This document shows positions 55,147 to 64,000 of a stretch of 64,000 nucleotides of DNA, one piece after another. The position numbers and the translations under genes are program-made. The notes below the pieces were generated by a model. The model saw only the letters and a list, made by a program, of their open reading frames with translations, was not told where the DNA came from and did not search any database. Numbering within the stretch: position 1 is the first letter of the stretch; each line of letters begins with the position of its first letter. The stretch is taken from positions 897,160 to 961,159 of the forward strand of contig FJUW01000015.1 in the NCBI GenBank assembly GCA_900074885.1. Reading direction: 5' to 3'. The DNA is from Rhynchosporium graminicola. Its lineage: Eukaryota > Ascomycota > Leotiomycetes > Helotiales > Ploettnerulaceae.

Positions 55147-56100
55147 AATCGGTAAATACCCCCGCCTTAGCTATATATACTTTCTTCTATTACTTTATAG
55201 ACTAATTCCCTTCTTCTTAATTAACTATTATAAACTGTAAGTTAATAAGATTATTTAGCGTCGATTACTCTTTCCTTTTCGCTATCTCTTATTTCTACTC
55301 TAAAAGTATTATACTCTACTTATTACTAATCGGAGTCAGATAGCTTCTATTATCTACTATACTACTTATACTCTCTCCGGGGTCGATTATATTAACTAGA
55401 ATATAAGTCAGATCCTGCCTATTTTCGCCTGATATCTGCTGACTTATATAATCTGCCTGCTCCCGCGCTTATACGATCTGTTCTCGTAAGCGCAAGAACT
55501 ATAAAAACTTATATATTTATCTTAAGCTCTACCTGAAAAATATTACTAATTACTTAGTCTTTAAATAGCGTATATCACTTATATTATCTAGACTTACTCT
55601 ACTAATAGAGATACTACGTAAGTTATCGGACTCTGATCGTTTTCTATTACTAATCGCTTATTTAGCGCTAACGCTTACTGCGATCTTAGTAAGGTCCTTA
55701 AGGCTTAGAAAGCCTTAAAGCCTCTCTAAGCTATTAGTCTTCTCTCCTTATACTTATCCTCAGACTCCGCTTATTCTTTATCGCTAACTGCTTATTTTAG
55801 CCCTATTACTACTGAAGTTATTAATTCAGTTATTAATATTATCACTTAGTAGAGTTAGATATAAGCTTTCTATAGTCTGCTTATTTTCCGTTACTAACTG
55901 CTATAGTACTAATAAGATCCCTCCCGCTCTAGTTCTAGGTACTTATTATATTAAATAAGTCTAGTTATTTTAAAATAAAGTCCTAGGGAAATTCGTTAAG
56001 TTATATTACTTTTTAGAATTAATAAAATAATATAAAAGAAATCTGAACTCCTCTTATTAACGCTTATAACTTGCTTAAAACTAATCAGATCCTCTCTTAT
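55147..56100 (-). pseudogene. G1 extra frame after the chromodomain
   Basis: Minus-strand frame of about 230 readable codons: SLERLQGFLSLKDLTKIAVS near 55670-55735, AISNRKRSESDNLRSISISR near 55595-55655, QLVIFFRQSLRQIYKFLQFL near 55500-55560, REQADYISQQISGENRQDL near 55415-55470, YILVNIIDPGESISSIV near 55360-55410, and a Gln/Lys/Glu-rich end. Hydrophilic with likely coiled-coil helices. It lies between chromodomain and 3' LTR in the sense direction and has a relative in G2. I do not recognise it: it could be the C-terminal tail of Pol or a separate protein. Confidence 0.55.
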
Positions 56101-59100
56101 TTTTCTTTTTCTCTTATACTTATCTAGGTCTATTATAGTATTTAATATCTCTATACTTGCTTTCGAACTTATCTATAGCTATAGTATCCGATAAGTCTTC
56201 AATAGGTTCTTATATAAGTTCGTAATAACTCGCCCACTTTACTAGTACTTCCCTGCCTTTCCCTTTTCTTCTCGATTTATCTCTAGCGTAAAGAATCTCC
56301 TCTACTTACTATTCTTTATAAGTCTCGAATAGTATAAGCCCCGGTTAATTATTATTAATCTTCTACTTAAGTAATAAGTCGTAGCTCGCTAGTCGTAATA
56401 AATCTATATAGAATACCGAGTGAATATTACTAAGGACCCTAGATAAACGAATAGCTACTAGCGATAATACTTTATTTATTACGTATTTAGTATACTTCGT
56501 ATTAAGACTCTTTTTTAGTCGATTTATCCGGTAGTTATATAAGTCTAACTATATCTTATCTTCCTTCCGGTATACTAAAGCTAGGGTCCTTATCCTATTA
56601 GCGCTATCCTCCTATTTCTAAGCGGATACTACTATATTCGACTAGTATAAGTTAATAATCTTCTTTATCTTCTTTATAAATACTACCGCTCGTTCGCTCG
56701 ATAGTAGCTAAGAGTTAATCTCGGGTTCCGTCTCTAATAGTATAAGTAATAGCGCTTCGTACCTATATATAGTAAAGAATAAGCTTATCCCGAGGCCCGC
56801 GTAATAATATCTATTTAATACTAACTAAGCTATAGGGAGCTACTTTTTCTAGTTAGACTACTCTTAGTTAATAAAGTTTCATAGATAAGCTTAGATATCT
56901 TAATTCAGCTTTTCTAGTTCTCTATTAGTTTATAAGTAGTATCTAGAGCTAAGTCTTTATTATACGCCGATTAAGCGATAAAAGGTCTTCTAGAATATAC
57001 TTATTTAGTTAATACCTCTATCGCTTATAATCGCTTATAGTATCCTGTAGTTTCTTACTTAGTATTCTATAAATTTCTTAGCGTATTCCTCTGCTTTTAT
57101 ACTAGGTATCGCTTCGATAACTACTTATTTACTTAACCGGTCTTTAATTACTTAAAGGTAATAGTTACCTTAAGAGTTTAGTAAGTTAGTTATAAAGTCT
57201 ATAGATATCTCTTAGAAGAATTAGTTAGGAACTAGTAGTAGTCTTAGGAGTCCGTACTTATATTCTCTCTATACTTTATTTCTCTTATAATAATTATAGT
57301 TCCTTAAGAATTATCTTATATGCCTCGACTATAGTAGCTAGTAGAAGGAGCGTCCTAATATTAATATAGTAGAGTCCCGCCCTAGATAACTATAGACTAG
57401 CGAGTCGTAGATAGACTAGATAAGCCTTATCCTTAGAGTATTATTTTCGAGAGTCTTAGGGTCTATCGCTTTATAGTTAGACTCTAGTATAACTAAGGCG
57501 CTTAGTACCTATAACTTTCCATAGTAATATAAGTAGTTCTTTATATCTATACTATAGTTACTTACTTGGATTTTAATCTTAATTTCGCTTAGGAAAGATC
57601 AGGCCTTATCTTATAATAAGCAGAGTATAGTTTAATATATTATATCCTCTTATACTATAGCGTCCTATAAGTTATTTAGTTCTTTATCCTAGAAAGGACC
57701 TCTAGATACTGCTAAGTCTAAAGTAGAGACTTAGCCGGAAAGTATAATCGATAGCTAAGTAGATATAAGTACTACTCTTATCTTATCTTCTTCTTCTAAA
57801 GCTAGCTAGTATATTACGTGTTCCGAGTCTAAAAACCTACGGAACCTCGAGTTTATATTATAGTCCGATTAAGTTAATATAATTATTACTCTTACCTTAT
57901 CTTTCTTTTCTAGAGTAAGCTAGTTCGCTATATAATCCGGGTCCAAAAACCTATAGAACCTCGAGTTTATATCGCTTTCCCCTAATATATCTTACTCTCT
58001 TTATAATAAGGTATTCGAGATAATAGCTTCGGATCCCGGCTTATATACTAAAGTAAACTAGAATAGTACTAAGGTCTTATACTAGTATACTTAATGCTCC
58101 GATAGCTATCGCTTAGTTATAAAATACTTAAGGTTCTTATAGTCTATCTAAATTATAAAGGGCTTATATACTTTTAACTCGAGGGCTCAGAATTTCAAGT
58201 AAGTGATTACTACTAGTATCTCCTTATTATAGATATTATAATTGATTTCGGCTTTATTTAGCTTCTAAGCGAAGAAGCTTACTAGTTATCGGACTCCGTT
58301 CTTTTCTTATAGGAGAGCGCTTCTTATTACGAATCTATTATAATTAGTCTCTAAGAATATCTAAAGTCTCGGATCCTAGTATATAAGTACTAGAGCTTTA
58401 TAAAACTTCTCTATTAGGGTCTTAAATATTTTCTCCTCTAGTTTTCCCTAGGAGAATAGGCGACTTTTCCCTATTAACGCTATTAAGAGCGCGGCTAGCT
58501 TTAAGTAGTTCGCTATAAATATTCAGTAGAAGTTTATAAATCCTAAGAAATATTATACCTCTTTCTAGGTCTTAGGTTACGCTTAGTTCTTAATTACTAT
58601 TACTTTTTCTAGATCGGGACTTATACTTTTTCTATTAGTATATATAATAAATCCTAGATATTTAAGCTTCTTACGAGCGAACTCGCTCTTTCCGGGATCT
58701 AAGTATAATCTATTATCCTAAAGCTTATAGAGAATAGTTTATACCTTTTCGAAGTAGTCCTCTCTAGAGCCGTTCGAGTAAATAATTACGTTATCTATAT
58801 AAGCTAAGGTAAAGTCGTCTAATTATTCCCTTAATAAACTATTAATATACTACTAGAAACTCGCCGGAGCTTCTAATAATCCAAAAGGATATACAAGCTA
58901 TTTAAAAGACCTAAATCTTATACGAAAAGCTATTTTATACTCGTGACCCGACGCTATACGTATTTAATAAAATACCGAAACTACGTCTACCTTCGTAAGC
59001 TATTTAGTACCTGTGAGGTTCCGTAAGGTCTCCGGTATTAATAGTAAAAGGTACCGGTCTAGCTTCGTAATAGTATTCAGCGCTTAGTAGTCGCAGCAGA

Positions 59101-59850
59101 ACCTTAGACCTCCCCCGGGTTTCCGTATAAAAAGGATAGAGGCTATCGCTTCTAAAGTGCTAAGCTAGATATATCCTTTTTCTAAGAAGCTATTTAATAA
59201 CTTTCTTAGCGCTAGTAATTTATCTTTAGATATCCTATATAGCGGACCCTATAGTAAGGTAATAAGGGACCCGTCTGATTATTCGCAGATATCGATTCGA
59301 TAGTCGATACCCGGTTGATAAAGAGCTAGTTTCTCTACTTCCCGCTTAGAAAAGAGTAGAGCTATATCTTAAATCTCTAGAGGGAGAATATTTTTAAGTT
59401 AGTTTAAAGTTAGCTCTTCTTTATCCTAAAGGGCTATCTTTATATCCTCTAATATTATAGTAGATACTAAGGTATAATTACTATTATCTATATATAAGTA
59501 GTAGTTATATCCTTCTATTACCTATTTCTTTACTAAGCTATAATAGTACTATCGTTTTTCAAGCGTTATCCTAATCTTATTTTATACTTTCCACGGGTTC
59601 CCTAAGATTAATAGAAAAGCTAGTTTTAGTACTATATATATATAGACCCTTTAGCCGAACTCTGCGATTTTTATTTAGAACCCGACTACTCCTTTAGTCC
59701 TTAAGTTCCGTATAGCTTTTAAAGCGCCCTTTATCTCGCGGGTTCTATAGCTTATATATATAAGACTAAGACTTTCTATAAGGTCTTTATTTATTATAGT
59801 ATAATACTAGTATTCTTCGTTAATAAGAGTAAATATTCCGAACGTTTCTT
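56101..59850 (-). pseudogene. pol: G1 pol remnant (RT, RNase H, integrase, chromodomain)
   Basis: Right to left on the minus strand: RT with LVYPFGLLEAPASFQQYINS near 58840-58900 and a catalytic strand FTLAYIDNVIIYSNGS near 58775-58820 (IDN for the usual VDD), then YLDPGKSEFARKKLKYLGFI near 58640-58700. RNase H near 58000-58330. Integrase zinc-binding near 57290-57430, core ISIDFITNLLNSQGNY near 57150-57200 and AIISDRG near 57010-57035. Chromodomain near 56130-56320: REVLVKWASYYELIQEPIED, with a Trp preserved in VKW. Order and chromodomain make it a chromovirus. RIP stops are scattered through all domains. Confidence 0.84.
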
Positions 59851-61180
59851 AAAGGACTATATCTATATATATAAGGTTTCCGTTTATAAGCTCTTTGAAT
59901 TTACTCTATCCTTTTACTAATACTTTATCTACTCCTAGCTCTTAACTTTAAGAGGAAGTTAATCTTTTCCTAACTCTAAAAGAGTAAGATCTAATATATT
60001 ATTATTATCCTCTAGTAATAGTCCTATCGTATTAATTATAGCAGGTTATACTACTAAGGTATATAAGTAATTATAGATATAATACCCGGATACTCTATAG
60101 CAGAAATAGAGCTTTTTCTTATAGTATCTCTCTTATTTAGCCGCGTCTACTTATTTAGCTTTTTATTTACCGCCGGAATTATTATAAGCTCTGCTATTCC
60201 TTTCTCAGTTTCTTACTATACGCGCTAGTACTATTACTATATCCCTATCGGCATTAACCTTAGCTTTTATAAGGGCTTTCTAGGGATATATATAGTTTAC
60301 TATATTTATCTTAGAGTCCTTATTCTTATTATTCTACTTCTTATTCGATACTTTAAACTAATCTGTCTCTTCGAGGTTAGTTATAATCTGTTTTACCTCC
60401 CTGGTAAATTCGTAGTAATCTATAGTCTTAGCTATAGAGGCTATATATATTCGGACGGGGTTTAAAAACGTATTCCGGAAGTAACTTATCTTTACGTTAT
60501 CTTCTTAGCTCTCTCCTCTAGCGCTTAGCAGGAGTTCGTCGAATTCTAGCTAATACTTATACTAAAGCTATCTTATAGAGTGCTTTATATTTATAAGACG
60601 TTCGAGGGCCTTAGCTCGCTTATTACTATCCGCGAATATTTTGTCGAGCTGCGCGAAGAAAGCTTCGGGGTCCTTATTATCTATCGGGCTTCCCCTCTCC
60701 CAGAAGTATTATATACGAGCTTATTCGCGCTATAGGAGAGTATTATAAATAGTATCCTAGTAATAGTTAGTAGAGAGAGATAGCCTTTAAGTAGAGCGTA
60801 TATAATAAGAACTTCTTAGTCTTAGGAGATAATCTCGAAAGGTATCCGTATATCTATCCTAAGTAAGAGGTATCTATCTGCTAGAGCCCGATAGTTCTCT
60901 ATCGGAGCTCGACCGAGACGCTATAAGAGACTCGATAAGGGTTTTTATTAGGGCACTCGAAGACGATAAGTCTCTAGTATTATTAGATCTAGGCGCTTAT
61001 CTGAGTCTTTCAGCCTCTAACGCCTCTAGGGCAGTACGCGTATTTACTAGCTCGGTTTCTATCAGGAGCTAGCGCTCGTATATCTCTTATATAATACGCT
61101 GCAGTTTATCGTTAGAGTTCTCCTATTAAGGGCTTATATTCCCTGATAAGTCTATTTCAGTATCTAGCGTAAATACTATA
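59851..61180 (-). pseudogene. gag: G1 Gag and protease-region remnant
   Basis: Gag on the minus strand: heptad-like TDLSSSSALIKTLIESLIAS near 60930-60990, capsid DPEAFFAQLDKIFADSNKRA near 60625-60685, then LERLINIKHSIRQLQYKYQL and NTFLNPVRIYIASIAKTIDY near 60425-60490. A zinc knuckle remnant near 60085-60140 reads YFCYRVSGYYIYNYLYT, a C-X2-C-X4-H-X4-C pattern with several ligands now Tyr. The protease region (about 59850-60060) has no intact triad. The capsid motif pattern fits Ty3/Gypsy Gag. Confidence 0.75.
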
Positions 61181-61212
61181 GGAATAAGTTAGCTTATTTT
61201 AATCGAACTTAA

Positions 61213-61380
61213 TATCATAAGTAAGTAACGCGTATATAGATAGTTAAATATAGTATTTAAGAAGTTCGATATAGGAGAGAGTCAGGTTCTAGCCTAGCTC
61301 CGAAGGAAAACATGCGGGTGCCGCTAGGCTTAGTAAGCACAGGTAGCGCCGGTGCTTAATCCTGGGGCTCGCCCCTTATA
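61213..61380 (-). repeat. 5' LTR of G1, 168 bp
   Basis: Plus-strand start TATCATAAGTAAG, end CTCGCCCCTTATA, followed by ACTAG. Confidence 0.92.
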
Positions 61381-61385
61381 ACTAG

Positions 61386-61547
61386 ATAATTTGATTTTTT
61401 AATATATACTATAAGTATAATATACTCTTTTATCTTCTTATAATTAGAAGATAATATATTAGGAAAGGAAGTTAAAATCTAACTAATTATTAATATCTCT
61501 ATTAGTATACTTAAGCGTAAAGATACGCTAAGATAAGAAGAGGATAA
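61386..61547 (+). other. Z2 end of pol and 3' region
   Basis: Completes Z2 after G1. A hairpin AGCGTA-AAGA-TACGCT at 61514-61529 and the purine tract AAGAAGAGGATAA at 61535-61547 precede the LTR. Confidence 0.7.
61514..61529 (+). promoter_or_regulatory. Pre-PPT hairpin of Z2
   Basis: Perfect 6-bp stem AGCGTA/TACGCT with loop AAGA, directly before the purine tract; position matches the hairpins of the other families. Confidence 0.45.
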
Positions 61548-62052
61548 TATCACGAACCTAATAAAGTTCTTAGCATTAGAACTATCTTAGTATTAGAATA
61601 CGGATAATACTACTATATAAAATATACTAAATAGGTTTTAGTACTAAAGAGAAAGTTAGTACTATAGGAAAATAGTACTAATATAGTTATAATATAAATT
61701 AGTAACTAGTACTATAAGCTTACTTATATCGTAATAATAATAATATTATAATTATAAGTAATATAGGATCACGTGATAGAGTCTAGCTTAGTAGGAGTCC
61801 AGAAAATAGAGTCGGACTCTATATAAGAGATTCCCTAAGTAGAAGACTCCTAATAGAGGAGAAATTTCTATATAAGACTAGCACTTTTACTATTAGATAG
61901 AAGCTTTATACTCAAATTTATATAGTAATTAATACCTGCTTATAATATCTTAATTCTAATTAAGAACCGAACTTCTTATTTACTTTACTTTATAGCTAAT
62001 ACTAACCGACGAGCTTATATACCGCGTACTAGTCAGAACTAGGAACGTTATA
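61548..62052 (+). repeat. 3' LTR of Z2, 505 bp
   Basis: Starts TATCACGAACCT and ends AGGAACGTTATA. It is an inverted copy of 62871-63375. Confidence 0.88.
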
Positions 62053-62870
62053 TTTCTATTCTATCTATTTCTATCGGATTATAATAGTTTTATTTATTAT
62101 TCGGGTAAGATTAGAAATTTCTCTAATACTTACTATATTATTATAGAAATTAGGGCTTCCGAAGGTAAGTAGGTATAAAGTATCCTTCTTTTTCTTTCGC
62201 TTATTCCTAGATTCGTTTATTAATAGTAGTAGACGATTCAGTTAAGTCCTTTAGGTTATTTAGTTTATTAGTCTTAGAGAGCTTATTCTTAATATAATCC
62301 TTAAGGCCCTGGTAATACTAAGCTCTTAATCTACTATCTGTCTAGTCTAATTATATAGAGTAGCGATAGGACTCGGTAATATATTCGTAAATAGATCCTC
62401 GCTATCGAATTCCGAGTAAGTGCTTCTTAGCTTATTCTTTCTTATTAGAGTCTCTAAAGACTCTTTTAATAGTAGTAATAAAGTCTACGATAGTTCGAAA
62501 GATAACTCGACTCTTCTCAGTTATAATAGTAGAATAAGCTCTAGTTAGATATCGATTAACTAAGTAATTACTTAAGGCCGGTTCGATCTAGTAAGTAGTA
62601 ATATCGCGGAGAAACGAAGTAATCTATAGTACTTTAAGAGAATCTGCTTCGAACTTATCTCTATTAAAGGCAAGGTATATTTAATACTAAAGGATAAATT
62701 ATCTTAGGTTATTACGGTTTCTATAATAAGTATTAGGTAAGTTAACTTAAGGTAGAGTAACTTTATTAGTCTTCTTTATCTTATTAACTTAGGATCCTTC
62801 TCCTATAACTAATCTTTCTTTAGGGGCTATTTCGTTCTTACTAATAATACTTCAAGTAAGATACTTAAAG
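62053..62870 (-). pseudogene. gag: Z1 Gag remnant (capsid)
   Basis: Minus strand next to the Z1 5' LTR. A short leader is followed by capsid sequence: YLAFNRDKFEADSLKVL near 62640-62690, ITSFLRDITTYQIEPALSNY near 62565-62625, RVFRDSNKKEQAKKHLLG near 62415-62475, SIYEYITESYRYSIQLDQTD near 62335-62395, YYQGLKDYIKNKLSKTNKL near 62260-62320, and NYYNPIEIDRIE near 62060. This is the Ty3/Gypsy Gag pattern. It breaks at 62053 where Z2 ends; the zinc knuckle is missing. Confidence 0.82.
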
Positions 62871-63375
62871 TATAATATTCCTAGTTCTAACCAGTACGCG
62901 GTATATAAGCTCGTTAGTTAGTATTAGCTATAAAGTAAAGTAAATAAGAAGTTCGGTTCTTAATTAGAATTAAGATATTATAAGCAGGTATTAATTATTA
63001 TACGAATTTAAGTATAAAGCTTCTATCTAATAGTAAAAGTGCTAGTCTTATATAGAAATTTCTCCTCTATTAGGAGTCTTCTACTTAGGGAGTCTCTTAT
63101 ATAGAGTCCGACTCTATTTTCTGGACTCCTACTAAGCTAGACTCTATCACGTGATCCTAGATTACCTATAACTATAATATTATTATTACTACGATACAGG
63201 TAGGCTTATAGTACTAGTCGCTGATTTATACTATAACTATATTAGTACTATTCTCCTATAGTACTAACTTTCTCTTTAATACTAAAACCCGTTTAGTACG
63301 TACTATATAGTGGTACTATCCGTATTCTGGTGCTAAGATAGTTCTGGTGCTAAGAACTTTACCGGGTTCGTGACA
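62871..63375 (-). repeat. 5' LTR of Z1, 505 bp
   Basis: Plus-strand start TATAATATTCCTAG, end CCGGGTTCGTGACA. Better preserved than the Z2 LTR at its outer end. Confidence 0.9.
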
Positions 63376-63512
63376 GGATAGGGTATAGGTATTATATATA
63401 ATAAAGTATATACACAAGGTACTTAACTAGATATAGAAACCATATACCGATAAGATATAGGTATAAGGTACCGATATAGGTAAACTGACTATAGTATTAG
63501 TTATAAATCCAA
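63376..63512 (-). repeat. Partial copia LTR
   Basis: 137 bp of an LTR start; only the first bases match the 25246 LTR, so the family is related but distinct. Confidence 0.7.
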
Positions 63513-63699
63513 CACGCCCCCTTAATCAGAGCCTTATAGTTAGTTTTAAAACAGAACTATAGAAGGTAAGTCATAAGCTGACTACCTTTGTTAGATATAA
63601 ATTATTATATAAGAAATAGTATGAAGGAAGGAATATATAAGCTACTTTTCAACTTCTCTTTTAGGTTAAATCAACCCGATTTCTCTTATAATAATCTGA

Positions 63700-64000
63700 A
63701 TACTAGCTCTAATAAGCTAGTTTGAGGTGTTTCATAAACTCCTTTAATTTAGGCTAAGATAAGGCTTTTATAAACCTATCTGTCTTTTGTTTTAAAGCAT
63801 TAATATAGATTAAATCTATTGTACCTTGATTAATTAGCTCTTTTATAAAGTAGTATTTTAAACCTATATGCCTAGTTCTCTTGTGAAATTGAGGGTTCTT
63901 AGAGAGTAATAAGGCGCCGTTACTGTTACTAAATACCGGGAACCTCTCTTAGAAATAATAGCTTAATTCGATAAGAAGTTGTCTTATATATACTGCTTCT
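63700..64000 (-). pseudogene. pol: Copia RNase H, C-terminal part
   Basis: Enters from the right edge. On the minus strand it reads EAVYIRQLLIELSYYF near 63950-63998, SNSNGALLLSKNPQFHKRTR near 63870-63930, HIGLKYYFIKELINQGTIDL near 63805-63865 and ALKQKTDRFIKALS near 63755-63795, then KLKEFMKHLKLAYQS near 63705-63750. This is the standard end of Ty1/Copia Pol. Only two or three stops occur, so RIP damage is much lighter than elsewhere. The RNase H would remove template RNA. Confidence 0.86.

Larger units (their letters stand above)
51332..61380 (-). mobile_element. Element G1, Ty3/Gypsy chromovirus
   Basis: LTRs of 168 bp (51332-51499 and 61213-61380) with ACTAG on both sides (51327-51331 and 61381-61385). 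Minus strand; about 6.7 kb without G2. On the minus strand: 5' LTR, gag with zinc knuckle, protease region, RT, RNase H, integrase, chromodomain, an extra frame (split by G2 near its 3' side), purine-rich tract GGAGGGAGGAGAGGAG, 3' LTR. Confidence 0.92.
5867..62052 (+). mobile_element. Element Z2, chromovirus, 5'-truncated, heavily nested
   Basis: Plus-strand Z copy. It begins inside protease at about 5867 and ends with a 505-bp 3' LTR (61548-62052). Its own sequence resumes after every inserted element: 8005, 11041, 49706 and 61386. The order is protease, RT, RNase H, integrase, chromodomain, C-terminal extension, polypurine tract, LTR. The 5' LTR and gag are missing. Insertions A1, the solo LTR, A2 and G1 all sit in its pol and each carries a matching 5-bp TSD. 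Confidence 0.85.
3227..63375 (-). mobile_element. Element Z1, chromovirus split by Z2
   Basis: Two minus-strand pieces of the same family are read as one element. The left piece (3227-5866) has RT, protease and the Gag-Pol linker. The right piece (62053-63375) has the 505-bp 5' LTR and the Gag capsid region. They are in the right order for a single minus-strand copy interrupted in gag by Z2. The Gag zinc-knuckle region between them is missing and no TSD could be matched at 5866, so the union is inferred. The 3' end is lost at 3227. Confidence 0.6.
63376..64000 (-). mobile_element. Second Ty1/Copia element (3' end, cut by Z1 and window)
   Basis: Minus strand. An LTR part at 63376-63512 ends in TCCAACA on the plus strand (TGTTGGA on the minus, the same first bases as the other copia element). 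The polypurine tract AAGGGGGCG follows at about 63513-63521, then 3' untranslated and RNase H sequence to the window edge. The rest of the LTR is beyond the Z1 insertion, not found in the window. Confidence 0.8.

Noticed and set aside
55147..55990. Plus-strand frame in the G1 3' region (antisense, as in B and E)
   Set aside because: It reads openly too, but the minus-strand reading is more protein-like and is the one shared with G2, so I assign the sense strand.
61548..63375. DNA transposon with about 500-bp terminal inverted repeats
   Set aside because: The repeats are the Z LTR in opposite orientation: the left one follows Z2 pol and purine tract, the right one precedes Z1 Gag. The near match GGATA at both outer sides fits only with a one-base offset, so I do not take it as a TSD.
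1..64000. Host genes hidden in the nest
   Set aside because: All frames with recognisable domains are gag or pol; the remaining stretches are leaders, LTRs or unrecognised element tails. No intron-bearing cellular gene could be supported.

Overview
This window is a stretch of fungal transposon heterochromatin. I see no host gene, tRNA, rRNA or other cellular feature in it. Every long coding remnant belongs to an LTR retrotransposon. Nearly all are shredded by TAG/TAA stops at former Trp and Gln codons, TpA is very frequent, and CpA/TpG are scarce while CpG survives. That is the CpA-to-TpA signature of repeat-induced point mutation (RIP), which points to a filamentous ascomycete (Pezizomycotina). 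I cannot name the species.

The layout is a Russian-doll stack. I named families by letter and defined each element by paired LTRs (T-G...C-A ends, polypurine tract before the 3' LTR) and matching 5-bp target-site duplications (TSDs). From left to right: D1 (1-3178, 3' end of a chromovirus); Z1 (minus, 3227-5866 and again 62053-63375) interrupted by Z2 (plus, 5867-62052). Z1 also carries a 596-bp TRIM (4281-4876). Z2 carries A1 (6237-7999), a small solo LTR (10891-11035), A2 (11348-49700) and G1 (51332-61380). A2 holds B (12082-49063); B holds C (14547-44679); C holds D2 (15874-22437), a deleted copia (24722-25726) and A3 (27563-43967); A3 holds E (28933-43125); E holds D3 (35808-42038). G1 holds G2 (51832-55141). 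A second copia element begins at about 63376 and runs off the right edge.

Five Ty3/Gypsy families (Z, B, D, E, G) keep recognisable reverse transcriptase, integrase and a chromodomain, so they are chromoviruses. C is Ty3/Gypsy but stops just after the integrase core. Family A is non-autonomous: A3 encodes only Gag, A2 keeps a 59-codon Gag-derived ORF, and A1 has no Gag. A and E share about 100 bp at the 3' end of the LTR and part of the 5' leader, so E is the likely helper of A.

Points of special interest: readable antisense frames between pol and the 3' LTR in B and E; an unrecognised extra frame after the chromodomain in G1 and G2; a small hairpin with an AGGR/GGGT loop just before the polypurine tract in most families; 185-bp tandem repeats in the A leader and 179-bp tandem repeats in G2; and two places where a single N separates two near-identical copies, best explained as unmerged assembly overlaps. 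All coding features below are pseudogenes unless stated, and domain borders are approximate because I read them by eye.
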